Assembly (NCBI GenBank): GCA_934168355.1
Contig: CAKPNI010000007.1
Span: 1 to 59,941 of the forward strand
Source of the DNA: an uncultured Clostridia bacterium
Lineage (GTDB): Bacteria; Bacillota; Clostridia; TANB77; CAG-508
Reading direction: 5' to 3'
Length of the DNA stretch: 59,941 bases
The translations under genes were made by a program, and so were the position numbers. Each line of letters opens with the position of its first letter. Position 1 is the first letter of the stretch. Shown here in pieces: positions 26,324-36,023 of the stretch. The notes under the pieces were generated by a model, which was not told the DNA's origin, ran no database searches, and saw only the letters and a list, made by a program, of their open reading frames with translations.

Positions 26324-28333
26324 ATGAATTATAAATTACAAAGAGCATTTAAAAAAGGAAAAACAACAATAATTGTAGCAGTAGCATTATGGGTATTGCT
26401 TGCAATTATGGTAATAATGCCTTGGACTTGTGGATGTTACCAAATAAAAATATTAGATAAATTCAATATGGATGAATTTCTAAGAGTTTATATGAAAACA
26501 ACTACAAGTCCATTAACTGGTTTTAAGGCGATTTTTTCAAATAATTTATTTGGATATTATTTAAAAAATTTATTTGGATTTACATTATTTTATACAATAA
26601 TAGTAGCATTTGGAATAATAAGATTAATGCCAAAACATCAATATGATGATATAGAACACGGTTCAAGTGACTGGAGTGAGCATGGAGAACAATATGAGGT
26701 ATTAAGTAAAAAATCAGGAATAATACTTGCTGAAAATAACTATTTACCACTAGATAAAAGAGGAAATGTAAACGTACTAGTAGTCGGAGGGTCAGGTTCT
26801 GGTAAATCTGCATCATACTCAATACCAAATGCACATCAAATGCTAGGTTCATATGTATTTACAGATCCAAAAGGAGAGTTATATGATAGAACAGCAGGAT
26901 ATTTAAAAGAACATGGATATAAAATAAAAGTCCTAAACCTTGTACATCCGCAGTTCAGTGATGGATATAACCCATTATTACACATATCATCAGAAATAGA
27001 TGTAGACGTAATTGCAAACACAATAGTAAAGGGACAAAAATCAGAAGGTGGAGGTTCAGACCCATTCTGGGATGACTCTGCAGAAACATTACTTAAAGCA
27101 TTAATATATTACTTAATGGCAACAAGACCAGAAGAAGAGCAAAACTTAGCAAGTTGTGCTGAAATGGTAAGAGCAGCAAACTCAAATGGTGGAAGCAACT
27201 TACTTACCGAATTAATGAGTCAATTACCATATGACCATCCAGCTAGAATGAACTATAAATCAATAGAAATTGCACCGGAAAAGACATATAGTTCTATTTT
27301 GAGTACATTACAATCAAAACTAGGAAAATTCGACTCAAAAGAAATTGCAGAATTAACTTCAACAGATACAATAGACTTTGAGGAAATAGGAAGTCAAAAA
27401 ACTGCAGTATATGTAATTTCATCAGATACACATGGAGCATATGACTTCTTACTAACAATATTCTTCGCACAGATGATACAACAATTATATGACTTTGCAG
27501 ATAATAATGGCGGAAAACTAAAAGAACGTACATATTTCATACTAGACGAGTTTGCCAACATTGGTAGAATACCAGATTTTGATAAAAAAATATCAACATC
27601 AAGAAGTAGAGGAATATCATTTAGTGTTATTTTACAAAACCTAGACCAATTAGAAGCAATATATGAAAAGGCTAATGAAACAATTATTGGTAACTGTGAT
27701 ACTCATGTATTTTTAGGAAGTAACTCACAAAAAACAGTTGAATATTTCTCAAAAGCATTAGGAGAAAAAACAATATCACATGAAAGTATATCAACAAATA
27801 GGGATAAAGAGCATAAAAAGACAGGAACAAGCGATTCAGATCAAATAATGGCAAGAGCATTAATGACACCAGACGAATTGAGAAGAATGGATAATGACTT
27901 GTGTATTATATTTGAAAAAGGTGTAAAACCTGTAAAAGCAAATAAATTCTATTATTTCAAAAAGCCTATGGCAAGGGAAATGGCAGCTTTAGAAATAAGT
28001 CATAATGATATAGGAGAAATTGAAAGAGGAAATTGGAGAAAATATAATCCATATAATCCTTATGTTGAAGAAAAAGATAAGGAACCAGTAAAAGATTTAA
28101 AAGTAGAATCGCTAGATGATTTGTTTGATGAACCTGACCCAATTGAAGAAACGAATGTAGGAATACCAAAAAAAGAAAGTAAAAAAATAGAAAAATTATC
28201 ATTAGATGATATAGATACAAGTGATGCACCAATACTTCCGATGAATGAGGATCCTGAAGATGAATATGATTTACAAAAAGAATTGGAAGCAAAATTTGAT
28301 GAGCTATTTGGACCAATAGATGATGATAATTAA
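26324..28333 (+). CDS. VirD4/TraG-type coupling ATPase (type IV secretion)
   Basis: 669 residues. Two N-terminal membrane segments (about 15-36 and 80-100) precede a VirD4/TraG NTPase: Walker A VVGGSGSGKSAS, TDPKGELYDRTAGYLKEHGY, NPLLHI, Walker B FILDEFANIGRIPDFDKKI and RSRGISFSVILQNLDQLEAIY. The C-terminal tail is acidic (DEPDPIEE, EDPEDEYD). The family docks DNA or protein substrates to a type IV channel. No relaxase, VirB4 or channel gene lies in the window and the flanks are core genes, so this is a stand-alone coupling-type protein. GGGTG precedes the ATG. Confidence 0.9.
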   Translation: MNYKLQRAFKKGKTTIIVAVALWVLLAIMVIMPWTCGCYQIKILDKFNMDEFLRVYMKTTTSPLTGFKAIFSNNLFGYYLKNLFGFTLFYTIIVAFGIIRLMPKHQYDDIEHGSSDWSEHGEQYEVLSKKSGIILAENNYLPLDKRGNVNVLVVGGSGSGKSASYSIPNAHQMLGSYVFTDPKGELYDRTAGYLKEHGYKIKVLNLVHPQFSDGYNPLLHISSEIDVDVIANTIVKGQKSEGGGSDPFWDDSAETLLKALIYYLMATRPEEEQNLASCAEMVRAANSNGGSNLLTELMSQLPYDHPARMNYKSIEIAPEKTYSSILSTLQSKLGKFDSKEIAELTSTDTIDFEEIGSQKTAVYVISSDTHGAYDFLLTIFFAQMIQQLYDFADNNGGKLKERTYFILDEFANIGRIPDFDKKISTSRSRGISFSVILQNLDQLEAIYEKANETIIGNCDTHVFLGSNSQKTVEYFSKALGEKTISHESISTNRDKEHKKTGTSDSDQIMARALMTPDELRRMDNDLCIIFEKGVKPVKANKFYYFKKPMAREMAALEISHNDIGEIERGNWRKYNPYNPYVEEKDKEPVKDLKVESLDDLFDEPDPIEETNVGIPKKESKKIEKLSLDDIDTSDAPILPMNEDPEDEYDLQKELEAKFDELFGPIDDDN

Positions 28334-28338
28334 AAAAC

Positions 28339-28373
28339 AAGAAACACTTAATTATAAAAAATTAAGTGTTTCT
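28339..28373 (+). terminator. Hairpin terminator after the VirD4-like gene
   Basis: AGAAACACTTAATT pairs with AATTAAGTGTTTCT; the T-rich tail is weak (TATTGTTT). Confidence 0.7.
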
Positions 28374-28374
28374 A

Positions 28375-28403
28375 TTGTTTAAAAGCCAAAAACGTAGTAT
28401 AAT
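28375..28403 (+). promoter_or_regulatory. Promoter for prfA-thrS
   Basis: TTGTTT (28375-28380), a 17-bp spacer and TATAAT (28398-28403), directly behind the terminator. Confidence 0.7.
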
Positions 28404-28434
28404 GGAAAAGATTTAAGAAAGGAAAGAAAATATT

Positions 28435-29496
28435 ATGTTTGAAAAATTAGAATTAGTAGAAAAGAGATATGATGAATTAAATTCACAAATAAGTGACCCA
28501 GAAATAATTGCAAATACTAATGAATGGAGAAAATTAGTAAAAGAACATAGTTCAATGGAAGATGTAGTACAAAAATATAGAGAATATAAAGAAATTTTAA
28601 GCAATATGAACGAGGCCAAAGAAATGCTAGATGACCCAGAAATGAAAGAACTAGCTGAAGAAGAATACTATTCTTCAAAAGACAAGTTAGCAACAGTTGA
28701 AGAAGAATTAAAAGTATTACTTATACCAAAAGACCCAAATGACGATAAGAGTGTTATATGTGAAATAAGAGGCGGAGCAGGTGGTGAAGAAGCAGCTTTA
28801 TTTGCAGGAACACTATTTAGAATGTATGGAATGTATGCAGAAAGAAAACATTGGAAAATAGAAATATTAAATGAGAATGCTACGGAATTAGGCGGATACA
28901 AAGAAATCTCATTTATGGTAACAGGAAAAGGTGCATATAGTAGATTAAAATTTGAAAGTGGAGTACACAGAGTTCAACGTGTGCCAGATACTGAAAGTAG
29001 TGGAAGAATACACACTTCAACTGCAACAGTTGCAGTACTTCCAGTAGTTGAAGATGTTGAAATAGAAATAAATCCAGCAGATATAAAGATGGAAGTATTT
29101 AGAGCTTCAGGTGCTGGTGGACAACATATCAATAAAACATCATCAGCCGTAAGATTAATACATGTTCCAACAGGAATAGTTGCAGAATGTCAAACTCAAA
29201 GATCACAATTACAAAATAGAGAGTATGCAATGAATTTGTTGAAATCAAGATTATATGATATCGAAAAATCAAAACAGGATTCTGAAATTGCAAGTGCTAG
29301 AAAATCTCAGGTTGGTTCTGGAGATAGAAGTGAAAAAATCCGTACTTACAATTATCCTCAAGGTAGAATAACAGACCACAGAATTGGATTTAGTGTTTAT
29401 CAAATGGAGAATTTTTTAAATGGCGATTTAGATGAGATGATTGATAATTTAATTGCGGCAGATAGAGCGGAAAAACTAAAAGGTGATGAAGAATAA
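28435..29496 (+). CDS. prfA: Peptide chain release factor 1
   Basis: 353 residues. It reads UAA and UAG stops. The codon-recognition PxT motif lies in VQRVPDTESSGRIHTST and the catalytic GGQ in SGAGGQHINKTSSAVRLIH; GDRSEKIRTYNYPQGRITDHR follows. It is complete and normal in length. AGGAAAG precedes the ATG, and thrS follows 28 bp later. Confidence 0.97.
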   Translation: MFEKLELVEKRYDELNSQISDPEIIANTNEWRKLVKEHSSMEDVVQKYREYKEILSNMNEAKEMLDDPEMKELAEEEYYSSKDKLATVEEELKVLLIPKDPNDDKSVICEIRGGAGGEEAALFAGTLFRMYGMYAERKHWKIEILNENATELGGYKEISFMVTGKGAYSRLKFESGVHRVQRVPDTESSGRIHTSTATVAVLPVVEDVEIEINPADIKMEVFRASGAGGQHINKTSSAVRLIHVPTGIVAECQTQRSQLQNREYAMNLLKSRLYDIEKSKQDSEIASARKSQVGSGDRSEKIRTYNYPQGRITDHRIGFSVYQMENFLNGDLDEMIDNLIAADRAEKLKGDEE

Positions 29497-29523
29497 AATA
29501 ACTTTTTAAAAGGAGGAATAAAA

Positions 29524-31464
29524 ATGATTAAAATAACATTAAAAGACGGTAGCATCAAAGAAGTAGAAAAAGGAAAAAGTGTATTTGATGTAGCAAAAGA
29601 AATAAGCGAAGGACTAGCAAGAGTTGCAACATGTGCAGTAGTAGATGGAAAAGTTGTAGATTTAAGATATATTTTAAACAAAGACTGTAACCTAGAAATA
29701 CACACATTTGAAAGTTCATTAGAAGGAAAAAAGGCATATTGGCATACAACATCACATATAATGGCACAAGCAATAAAAAGAATAAGGCCGGAAGCAAAAT
29801 TGGCTATTGGACCATCAATAGATGAAGGATTTTATTATGATTTCGATGTAGAGAAAAACTTTACAGATGAAGACAAAGAAAAAATAGAAGCAGAAATGAA
29901 AAAAATAATAAAAGAAAACCTACCAATAGAAAGATTTACACTTCCAAGAGAAGATGCTATAAAATTCATGGAAGAAAAAAATGAACCATATAAAGTAGAG
30001 TTGATAAGAGACTTACCAAAAGGAGAGGAAATATCATTCTATAAACAAGGAGAATTTACGGATTTATGTGCTGGACCACATTTAATGAGCACAGGAAAAA
30101 TAAAAGCTGTAAAAATCATATCTACATCAGGTGCTTACTGGAGAGGTGATGAGCATAACAAAATGTTACAAAGAATATATGCAATTTCATTCCCAAAAGC
30201 AAGCCAAGTGGAGGAATATTTAGCAAAACTTGAGGAAGCCAAAGAAAGAGACCATAGAAAAATAGGAAAAGACCAAGAATTATTTATGACACACAAATTA
30301 GTAGGTTCAGGACTTCCTTTATATTTACCAAAAGGAGCAACAATAAGAAGAGTTTTAGAAAGATATATTCAAGATAAAGAACTAGCTTTAGGATATCAAC
30401 ATGTATATACACCAAGTTTAGCAAATGTAGCATTATACAAAACATCAGGACACTGGGAACATTATAAAGATGATATGTTTCCAATGATGAAAATGGGTGA
30501 TGAAGAAATAGTTTTAAGACCAATGAACTGTCCACATCATATGTTGATATATAAGAGCAAAATGCGTTCTTATAGAGATTTGCCAATAAAAATAGGTGAA
30601 CTTGCAAATGATTTTAGATATGAAGATAGTGGAAGTGTTTGCGGATTAGAGAGGGTTCGCCAAATGTGTCAAAATGATGCTCATTTATTTGTAAGACCTG
30701 ACCAAATAAAAGAAGAAGTTGGAAAAGTTTTAAGTTTGATAAAAGAAGTTTATCAAGAAGATTTTGGATTTCCAGCATCTGCATTTAGTTATAGATTATC
30801 TTTAAGAGATAAAAATAATAAAGAAAAATATATTGATAATGATGAAATGTGGGAAACAGCAGAAAGTCAGTTAAGAGAAATCTTAAAAGAATTAAACATA
30901 GACTTTTACGAAGCAGAGGGCGAAGCTGCATTTTATGGCCCAAAAATAGATATACAAATAAAAACAGCATTAAACCATGATGTAACAATACCAACATGTC
31001 AATTAGACTTTGCACTACCTGAAAGATTTGAACTTGAATATGTAGGAGAAGATGGAGAAAAACATAGACCTGTTGTTATTCATAGGGCTATACTTGGAAG
31101 TTCAGACAGATTTATCTCGTTTTTACTTGAAGAAACAAAAGGAATTTTACCTTTATGGCTTGCTCCAGTTCAAGTAGAGGTTATGCCTCTTACTGATAAA
31201 CAAAGAGATTATGCGGTTAAGGTAACAGAAGACTTACGCAAAGAAGGTATTAGAGTTGAATTAGATGATAGACAAGAAAAAATTGGATATAAAATCCGTG
31301 AGGCTCAATTAAATAAAATTCCTTATATGTTAATTTTAGGAGATAAAGAAGTTCAAAGCAATCAAGTCGGTGTTCGTTCTAGAAGCGAAGGAGACATTGG
31401 AGCTATGGATGAGGATAAATTTATTGAAAAAGTAAATGAAGAAATTAAAAGTTTCGGAAAATAA
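29524..31464 (+). CDS. thrS: Threonine--tRNA ligase
   Basis: 646 residues with the full class II architecture: TGS domain (about 1-62), the editing domain with HTTSHIMAQA and CAGPHL, the catalytic core with MNCPHHML, GSVCGLERVRQMCQNDAH and the motif 3 HRAILGSSDRFI, and the anticodon-binding domain with LDDRQEKIGYKIREAQ. AAAGGAGG precedes the ATG. No T-box leader fits in the 27-bp gap from prfA. Confidence 0.97.
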   Translation: MIKITLKDGSIKEVEKGKSVFDVAKEISEGLARVATCAVVDGKVVDLRYILNKDCNLEIHTFESSLEGKKAYWHTTSHIMAQAIKRIRPEAKLAIGPSIDEGFYYDFDVEKNFTDEDKEKIEAEMKKIIKENLPIERFTLPREDAIKFMEEKNEPYKVELIRDLPKGEEISFYKQGEFTDLCAGPHLMSTGKIKAVKIISTSGAYWRGDEHNKMLQRIYAISFPKASQVEEYLAKLEEAKERDHRKIGKDQELFMTHKLVGSGLPLYLPKGATIRRVLERYIQDKELALGYQHVYTPSLANVALYKTSGHWEHYKDDMFPMMKMGDEEIVLRPMNCPHHMLIYKSKMRSYRDLPIKIGELANDFRYEDSGSVCGLERVRQMCQNDAHLFVRPDQIKEEVGKVLSLIKEVYQEDFGFPASAFSYRLSLRDKNNKEKYIDNDEMWETAESQLREILKELNIDFYEAEGEAAFYGPKIDIQIKTALNHDVTIPTCQLDFALPERFELEYVGEDGEKHRPVVIHRAILGSSDRFISFLLEETKGILPLWLAPVQVEVMPLTDKQRDYAVKVTEDLRKEGIRVELDDRQEKIGYKIREAQLNKIPYMLILGDKEVQSNQVGVRSRSEGDIGAMDEDKFIEKVNEEIKSFGK

Positions 31465-31477
31465 AATGTGAAAAAAT

Positions 31478-31524
31478 AAAAAACAACAATAATATTCATT
31501 ATGATTGAATATATTGTTGTTTTT
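31478..31524. terminator. Bidirectional terminator between thrS and the FAD/Rieske gene
   Basis: AAAACAACAATA...ATATTCA pairs with TGAATAT...TTGTTGTTTT around a short loop, with A and T runs on both sides. The genes converge here. Confidence 0.8.
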
Positions 31525-31536
31525 TATATAATAACA

Positions 31537-33040
31537 TTAAATAATTTGTAATTGTTCTAAATTTTTAAAAGCAGGGTCATAAATATTTTTTCCTTTATAA
31601 TCAAATCTTGAACCATGACATGGACAATCCCATGTTTTATCCAAATTATTCCAAGTAAGTAAACATCCAAGATGAGTACACATTGGTTTTACAGCAAAAA
31701 TATTACCAGAAAAATCTTTATAAATTCCAACATAATTGCCATCTATTTTTATAATTGCACCATTGTCATTTTTTATTTTCGAAATTTCTTCATCTGGAAT
31801 ATTTATTTTATTTGTAACAAAAGATTTAAAAACTTGCCCAGTAATATTTTTTAATTCACTTCGATTTTTTAAAGGTCTAAATCTTAAAGAATTGAAAACA
31901 AAAGCAAATTTATTTTCTTTTTCTATAATTTCATCAGTTATAATATTAGCAGCAACATTAGAAGATGTTATGCCCCACTTATTAAATCCTGTTGCGACAT
32001 ACACACCTGAAAGAGAAGACGAAAAAGAACCTATATATGGAATTTTATCTAGGGAAATACAGTCTCGGGTATTCCATTTATATAATATTTCAGAATTAGG
32101 AAAATGTTTTTTTGCCACATTTTCCAAAGCTTCATAAGTATTTTTATTTTCAGGAGCAAAGCCAGTTTTATGGTCACATCCAGCTATAATTAAAAGGTTT
32201 TTATCCTTAAATTTTGCGGTTCTAAAAGAATATATAGGCTGGCTAGGATTTATATACATTCCATCAAAAAGGGTAGAATGAGTATCCACAGCTATTGCAT
32301 AAGATGTGGATTGATACATCTTTGCAAAATAAAATCCGAGCAATTTTCTTAAATGGATAATGTGTTGCTACAATTATATTAGATGATTTTATTTCATGAT
32401 TATTTACGTAAGTAATATAATGATTCCCAACTTTTTCAAAATCAGCAGCTGTAGAATTTTCAAAAATTAAAGAATTGTTTTGAATAATAGCATTTTCAAG
32501 ACCAACCATATATTTCATGGGATTAAATTGCGCCTGATTGGAAATCTTAATTGCCCCACTTATTTTAAAAGGCAATCCACAATTTGTTACAAATTCTGGA
32601 TTTTCGCCTAAAGCATGTAAAGCCTTTATTTCGGCATGAATTTTTGTAAGTTCACTTTGATTTGTTGTATAAATATAATTTGGAAGGTTTTCAAAATCAC
32701 AGTCAATATTTTCATGATAAATAATTTTCTTTATATTATTTATGGCCATTTTATTTGCTGTAAGATATGCTTTGGCAAATTTTTCACCATAAGAATGAAT
32801 TAAATAATCATAAATTAAGTTATGTTGGTAGGTAATTTTACCGGTAGTGTTTCCACTTGCTTTTTGACCTATTAAATCTTTCTCAATAATTACTACTTTA
32901 AAACCCAAACGAGATAAATAGTAGCCGCAACTTAATCCAGTTAGACCTCCGCCAATTATGCAAATATCACATTCATAGTTACCATCAATTTTATCAAATT
33001 GAGGCTTTTCTTTCATAGAATTTAACCAATAAGAAGACAA
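31537..33040 (-). CDS. FAD oxidoreductase with C-terminal Rieske domain, needs +1 shift at CGG
   Basis: The first part has the FAD dinucleotide fold CIIGGGLTGLSCGYYLSR and IIEKDLIGQKASGNTTGKIT. It reads to ATHYPFKKIA, then CGG, and runs out of frame to a stop at 32264. Skipping the C at plus position 32338 gives KKIAGFYFAKMYQSTSYAIA and the rest of the oxidoreductase, ending in a Rieske [2Fe-2S] domain (CTHLGC and CPCHGS). The restored product is about 500 residues, the expected size for this fused family. TTG 33040 is chosen for the AAAGGA upstream. Electron partners are unknown. Confidence 0.87.
32335..32341 (-). other. Putative +1 recoding site, GCT-C-GGA
   Basis: On the minus strand the zero frame reads ATT GCT CGG ATT. 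Skipping C (plus position 32338) gives GCT GGA TTT TAT TTT GCA, encoding the AGFYFA segment of the oxidoreductase. Confidence 0.78.
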
Positions 33041-33162
33041 ATTAATCACATCCTTTAAAAATAGTTTGAAACAAAAAATCAAAAATATTCAAAAATATAT
33101 AAAACAAGGAAGAATACTAAATAAAATACATGATTTTGTCGATTTTTGTCGAACGATTTTTA

Positions 33163-33190
33163 TTGACAATTGTCAGTTTTATGGTATAAT
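33163..33190 (+). promoter_or_regulatory. Promoter with overlapping palindrome before the coiled-coil gene
   Basis: TTGACA (33163-33168), a 16-bp spacer and TATAAT (33185-33190). The perfect palindrome TGACAATTGTCA (33164-33175) covers the -35 box, and TTGTCGA-type motifs lie just upstream (33137-33152). This could be an operator. Confidence 0.7.
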
Positions 33191-33298
33191 TTTTACATTA
33201 AATCGATTTGATATAATAATTATTTCATATTATATTCCTACACGTTTTTTATTAATCTTTAGGTTTGAAAGTCAATATATAAAGAAAGAAGGTAGATT

Positions 33299-33874
33299 AT
33301 GGAAAAAATAATGTTAGAACAATTTATGCTTTTATCAAAACAAATAGGAGAGCTTGGAGCTAGAATGGAAGAAGGATTTAAAAGACAGGATGAAAAAATT
33401 GACAATGTAGAGAAAAATTTAAATGAAAAAATCGACAAAGTGGAAGAGAAGTTAAACGAAAAAATTGACAATGTAGAGAAAAATTTAAATGAAAAAATCG
33501 ACAAAGTGGAAGAGAAGTTAAACGAAAAAATTGACAATGTAGAGAAAAATTTAAATGAAAAAATCGACAAAGTGGAAGAAAAGTTGAATGAAAAAATTGA
33601 TAATGTAGAGAAAAATTTAAATGAAAAAATCGTCGATGTAAAAAATGAATTAAACGAAAAAATTGATAACGTAGAAAAGAATTTAAATGAAAAAATCGAT
33701 AACGTAGAAAAGAATTTAAATGAAAAAATCGATGATGTAAAAAATGAATTAAATGTAAAAATTGATAACGTAGAAAAAGAATTAAAAGAGTCAATAGCAG
33801 AAAATATGCAATCAGCTGCAGAAATGTTTACAGATGTATTTAAAGAAATTGAAAAAGTAGAAAATAATTATTAA
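33299..33874 (+). CDS. Repetitive coiled-coil protein
   Basis: 191 residues, almost entirely an 11-residue repeat of the form NEKIDNVEKNL / NEKIDKVEEKL from about residue 31 to 160, flanked by a non-repeated start (MLEQFMLLSKQIGELGARME) and end (ENMQSAAEMFTDVFKEIEKV). The 11-residue period predicts a right-handed or LEA/DUF1640-like coiled coil. No membrane segment. The start ATG 33299 has AGAAGG upstream. Function unknown. Confidence 0.8.
   Translation: MEKIMLEQFMLLSKQIGELGARMEEGFKRQDEKIDNVEKNLNEKIDKVEEKLNEKIDNVEKNLNEKIDKVEEKLNEKIDNVEKNLNEKIDKVEEKLNEKIDNVEKNLNEKIVDVKNELNEKIDNVEKNLNEKIDNVEKNLNEKIDDVKNELNVKIDNVEKELKESIAENMQSAAEMFTDVFKEIEKVENNY
33392..33655 (+). repeat. 66-bp tandem repeat within the coiled-coil gene
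   Basis: Units begin at 33392, 33458, 33524 and 33590. The first three are almost identical at the DNA level and the fourth has diverged. 66 bp equals two 11-codon units, so copy-number change would keep the frame. Confidence 0.92.
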
Positions 33875-33937
33875 TAAAAGTAGTAAAAAATAACCTAAAG
33901 TGATATAATAAGAAAAAAACAAAAGGAGGAAATAATT

Positions 33938-35338
33938 TTGAACGAGAATCAAAGAAAAGAATTACTAAACGAGAAAAAGTCTGGATGGTTAGAAACAGAT
34001 GACGAAAAATTTAAAAAAATATTTGAATTTTGCAATGGTTATATGGAATTTTTAAACCGTTCAAAAATAGAAAGAGAATTTGCAGCAAATGCAAGACAAT
34101 TAGCAGAAGAAAATGGATTTAGAGATGTAAACAAAGTTGAAAGATTAAATCCGGGAGACAAAGTATATTTTGTAAATAGAGAAAAAAGTGTTTATTTAGC
34201 AGTAATAGGAGAACAAAAACTTGAAAATGGTTTACACATTGTAGGAGCACATATAGACTCTCCACGTTTAGACCTAAAGCCAAATCCATTATATGAAGAT
34301 GGAGAACTAGCATATTTTAATACACATTATTACGGTGGAATAAAAAAATACCAATGGACAACAATTCCACTAAGTATACATGGAGTAATGATTAAAGCAA
34401 ATGGAGAAAAAATTATAATAAATATTGGAGAAGATGAGAATGACCCAATATTTACAATAACAGATTTATTACCACATTTAGCAAAAGACCAAGAGGCAAA
34501 AAAACTTAGGGAAGCAATAGAAGGAGAGAATTTAGATTTATTAGTTGGAAGTATACCAATATTAGATGATGACTCAAAACAAAAAGTAAAATTAAATATT
34601 TTAAAAATATTAAACGAAAAATATGGTATAACAGAAAAAGACTTTGTAAGTTCAGAGTTAGAACTAGTGCCTGCATTTAAAGCACGTTCTTTAGGATTTG
34701 ACTATGGAATGGTAGCAGCATATGGGCAAGATGACAAGGTATGCAGTTATACAGCTTTAAAAGCATTAATGGAAATAGATAAACCACAAAAAACAGCAAT
34801 TTGTATACTTTCAGACAAAGAAGAAATCGGAAGTATGGGAAATACTGGTATGGAATCACATGTATTTGATTACTTTGTTTCTGAATTATTAAATAAAACA
34901 GGAGAAAATAGAGTAAATTTATTAGATAAAGTATTTTGTTATTCTAAAATGCTATCATCAGATGTTGATGCAGGTTTTGACCCATTATATGCTTCTGTTT
35001 CAGATAGAGATAATAGCGGATATCTATCAAAAGGAATAACTTTAAATAAATATACAGGTGCAAGAGGAAAATCTGGTGCTTCAGATGCAAATGCAGAATT
35101 TGTTGCATGGGTAAGAAATTTATTAGAAACAAATAATATAAAATATCAAGTATCAGAACTTGGAAAAGTTGACGTTGGCGGAGGAGGAACAATTGCTTAC
35201 ATTTTAGCCAATAAAGGTGTAGATGTAATAGATTGTGGTGTTCCAGTTTTATCAATGCATGCTCCTTATGAAGTTACAAGTAAATTTGATATTTATGAAG
35301 CTTATAGAGCTTATAAAGCTTTTTGGAATAAAGATTAA
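33938..35338 (+). CDS. M18 family zinc aminopeptidase
   Basis: 466 residues. The M18 motifs are present: the metal-binding GAHIDSPRLDLKPNP, ELAYFNTHYYGGIKKYQW, ICILSDKEEIGSMGNTGM with the acidic ligands, SSDVDAGFDP and the C-terminal LSMHAPYEV with the last His. The family removes N-terminal, mainly acidic or neutral, residues from peptides in the cytoplasm. The start is TTG 33938 behind AAAGGAGG. Confidence 0.94.
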   Translation: MNENQRKELLNEKKSGWLETDDEKFKKIFEFCNGYMEFLNRSKIEREFAANARQLAEENGFRDVNKVERLNPGDKVYFVNREKSVYLAVIGEQKLENGLHIVGAHIDSPRLDLKPNPLYEDGELAYFNTHYYGGIKKYQWTTIPLSIHGVMIKANGEKIIINIGEDENDPIFTITDLLPHLAKDQEAKKLREAIEGENLDLLVGSIPILDDDSKQKVKLNILKILNEKYGITEKDFVSSELELVPAFKARSLGFDYGMVAAYGQDDKVCSYTALKALMEIDKPQKTAICILSDKEEIGSMGNTGMESHVFDYFVSELLNKTGENRVNLLDKVFCYSKMLSSDVDAGFDPLYASVSDRDNSGYLSKGITLNKYTGARGKSGASDANAEFVAWVRNLLETNNIKYQVSELGKVDVGGGGTIAYILANKGVDVIDCGVPVLSMHAPYEVTSKFDIYEAYRAYKAFWNKD

Positions 35339-35371
35339 AAGAGGGAATTTTAAAAGTTCCCTCTTTTAATC
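35337..35371. terminator. Bidirectional terminator
   Basis: AAAAGAGGGAA pairs with TTCCCTCTTTT between the convergent aminopeptidase and regulator genes. Confidence 0.8.
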
Positions 35372-35381
35372 TTTTAGCAAA

Positions 35382-35987
35382 TTAATTATTGAATGCATTG
35401 CCAAACATATTGGTTATATCCTGAGAGTTTGTATAATTAAGATAGGAATCAGTATCAAAAGAAGTTATTGTATCTGTCATATTTTTCATTTCATTATTAA
35501 AGTCGCTATCATTATTTGATTTTACGGTTCCTAAAATTTCTTTAAAAACATCCATTATGAATTCGAAGACACTATTTTGAGTATTTCTACTATTATCAAC
35601 TTGTTCATTTACTTTTTGAAATATACCTAATGCAGGAAATAAGGCGAATAGTTTTAATATGAATAAAACTATTATTACAACAATGCCACCTATTATAAAA
35701 AATTTAATATTTTTGGGTTTTTTGTTTGATGAATTATAAGTGGAAGATTGATTTCCGTTGTTTTGTGCCGAATCAGTGTATGAATTTGATGGTGTATCAT
35801 TTATTAATTCATCTGTACTTACATTAAAAATTTTACTTAATTGAATGATTTTTTCCAATTCAGGTGTTGTTTGTCCTAGTTCCCATTTTGATACAGTTTG
35901 TCTTGATACATTTAGCTTATATCCTAGTTCTTCTTGGGATAATCCGCTTTTTTTTCTTAGTTCAATTAATTTTTCATTAAATTTCAT
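35382..35987 (-). CDS. XRE-family regulator with membrane helix
   Basis: 201 residues. The N-terminal helix-turn-helix has LRKKSGLSQEELGYKLNVSR and QTVSKWELGQTTPELEKIIQ. A polar linker leads to one membrane helix (about 97-118) and a short external tail. Membrane-bound XRE regulators often sense envelope state. GGAG precedes the ATG. Target genes are unknown. Confidence 0.88.
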   Translation of the reverse strand: MKFNEKLIELRKKSGLSQEELGYKLNVSRQTVSKWELGQTTPELEKIIQLSKIFNVSTDELINDTPSNSYTDSAQNNGNQSSTYNSSNKKPKNIKFFIIGGIVVIIVLFILKLFALFPALGIFQKVNEQVDNSRNTQNSVFEFIMDVFKEILGTVKSNNDSDFNNEMKNMTDTITSFDTDSYLNYTNSQDITNMFGNAFNN

Positions 35988-36023
35988 TATTTTTCTCCTT
36001 TTTTATAAAATTATCTATAAAAT

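Noticed and set aside
25381..28333. An integrative conjugative element
   Set aside because: Only a coupling-type ATPase is present; no integrase, relaxase, other transfer gene or attachment-site duplication is visible.
31736..32137. A 133-residue plus-strand frame
   Set aside because: It is antisense to the second half of the FAD/Rieske gene, with no ribosome site and no recognisable domain.
33392..33655. A CRISPR-like array
   Set aside because: The periodic DNA is a coding tandem repeat without unique spacers. No CRISPR array was seen anywhere in the window.
33259..33794. Two minus-strand frames of 103 and 138 residues with strong internal repeats
   Set aside because: They are mirror products of the 66-bp repeats of the coiled-coil gene; they have no ribosome sites and implausible composition (Phe, Leu, His-rich).
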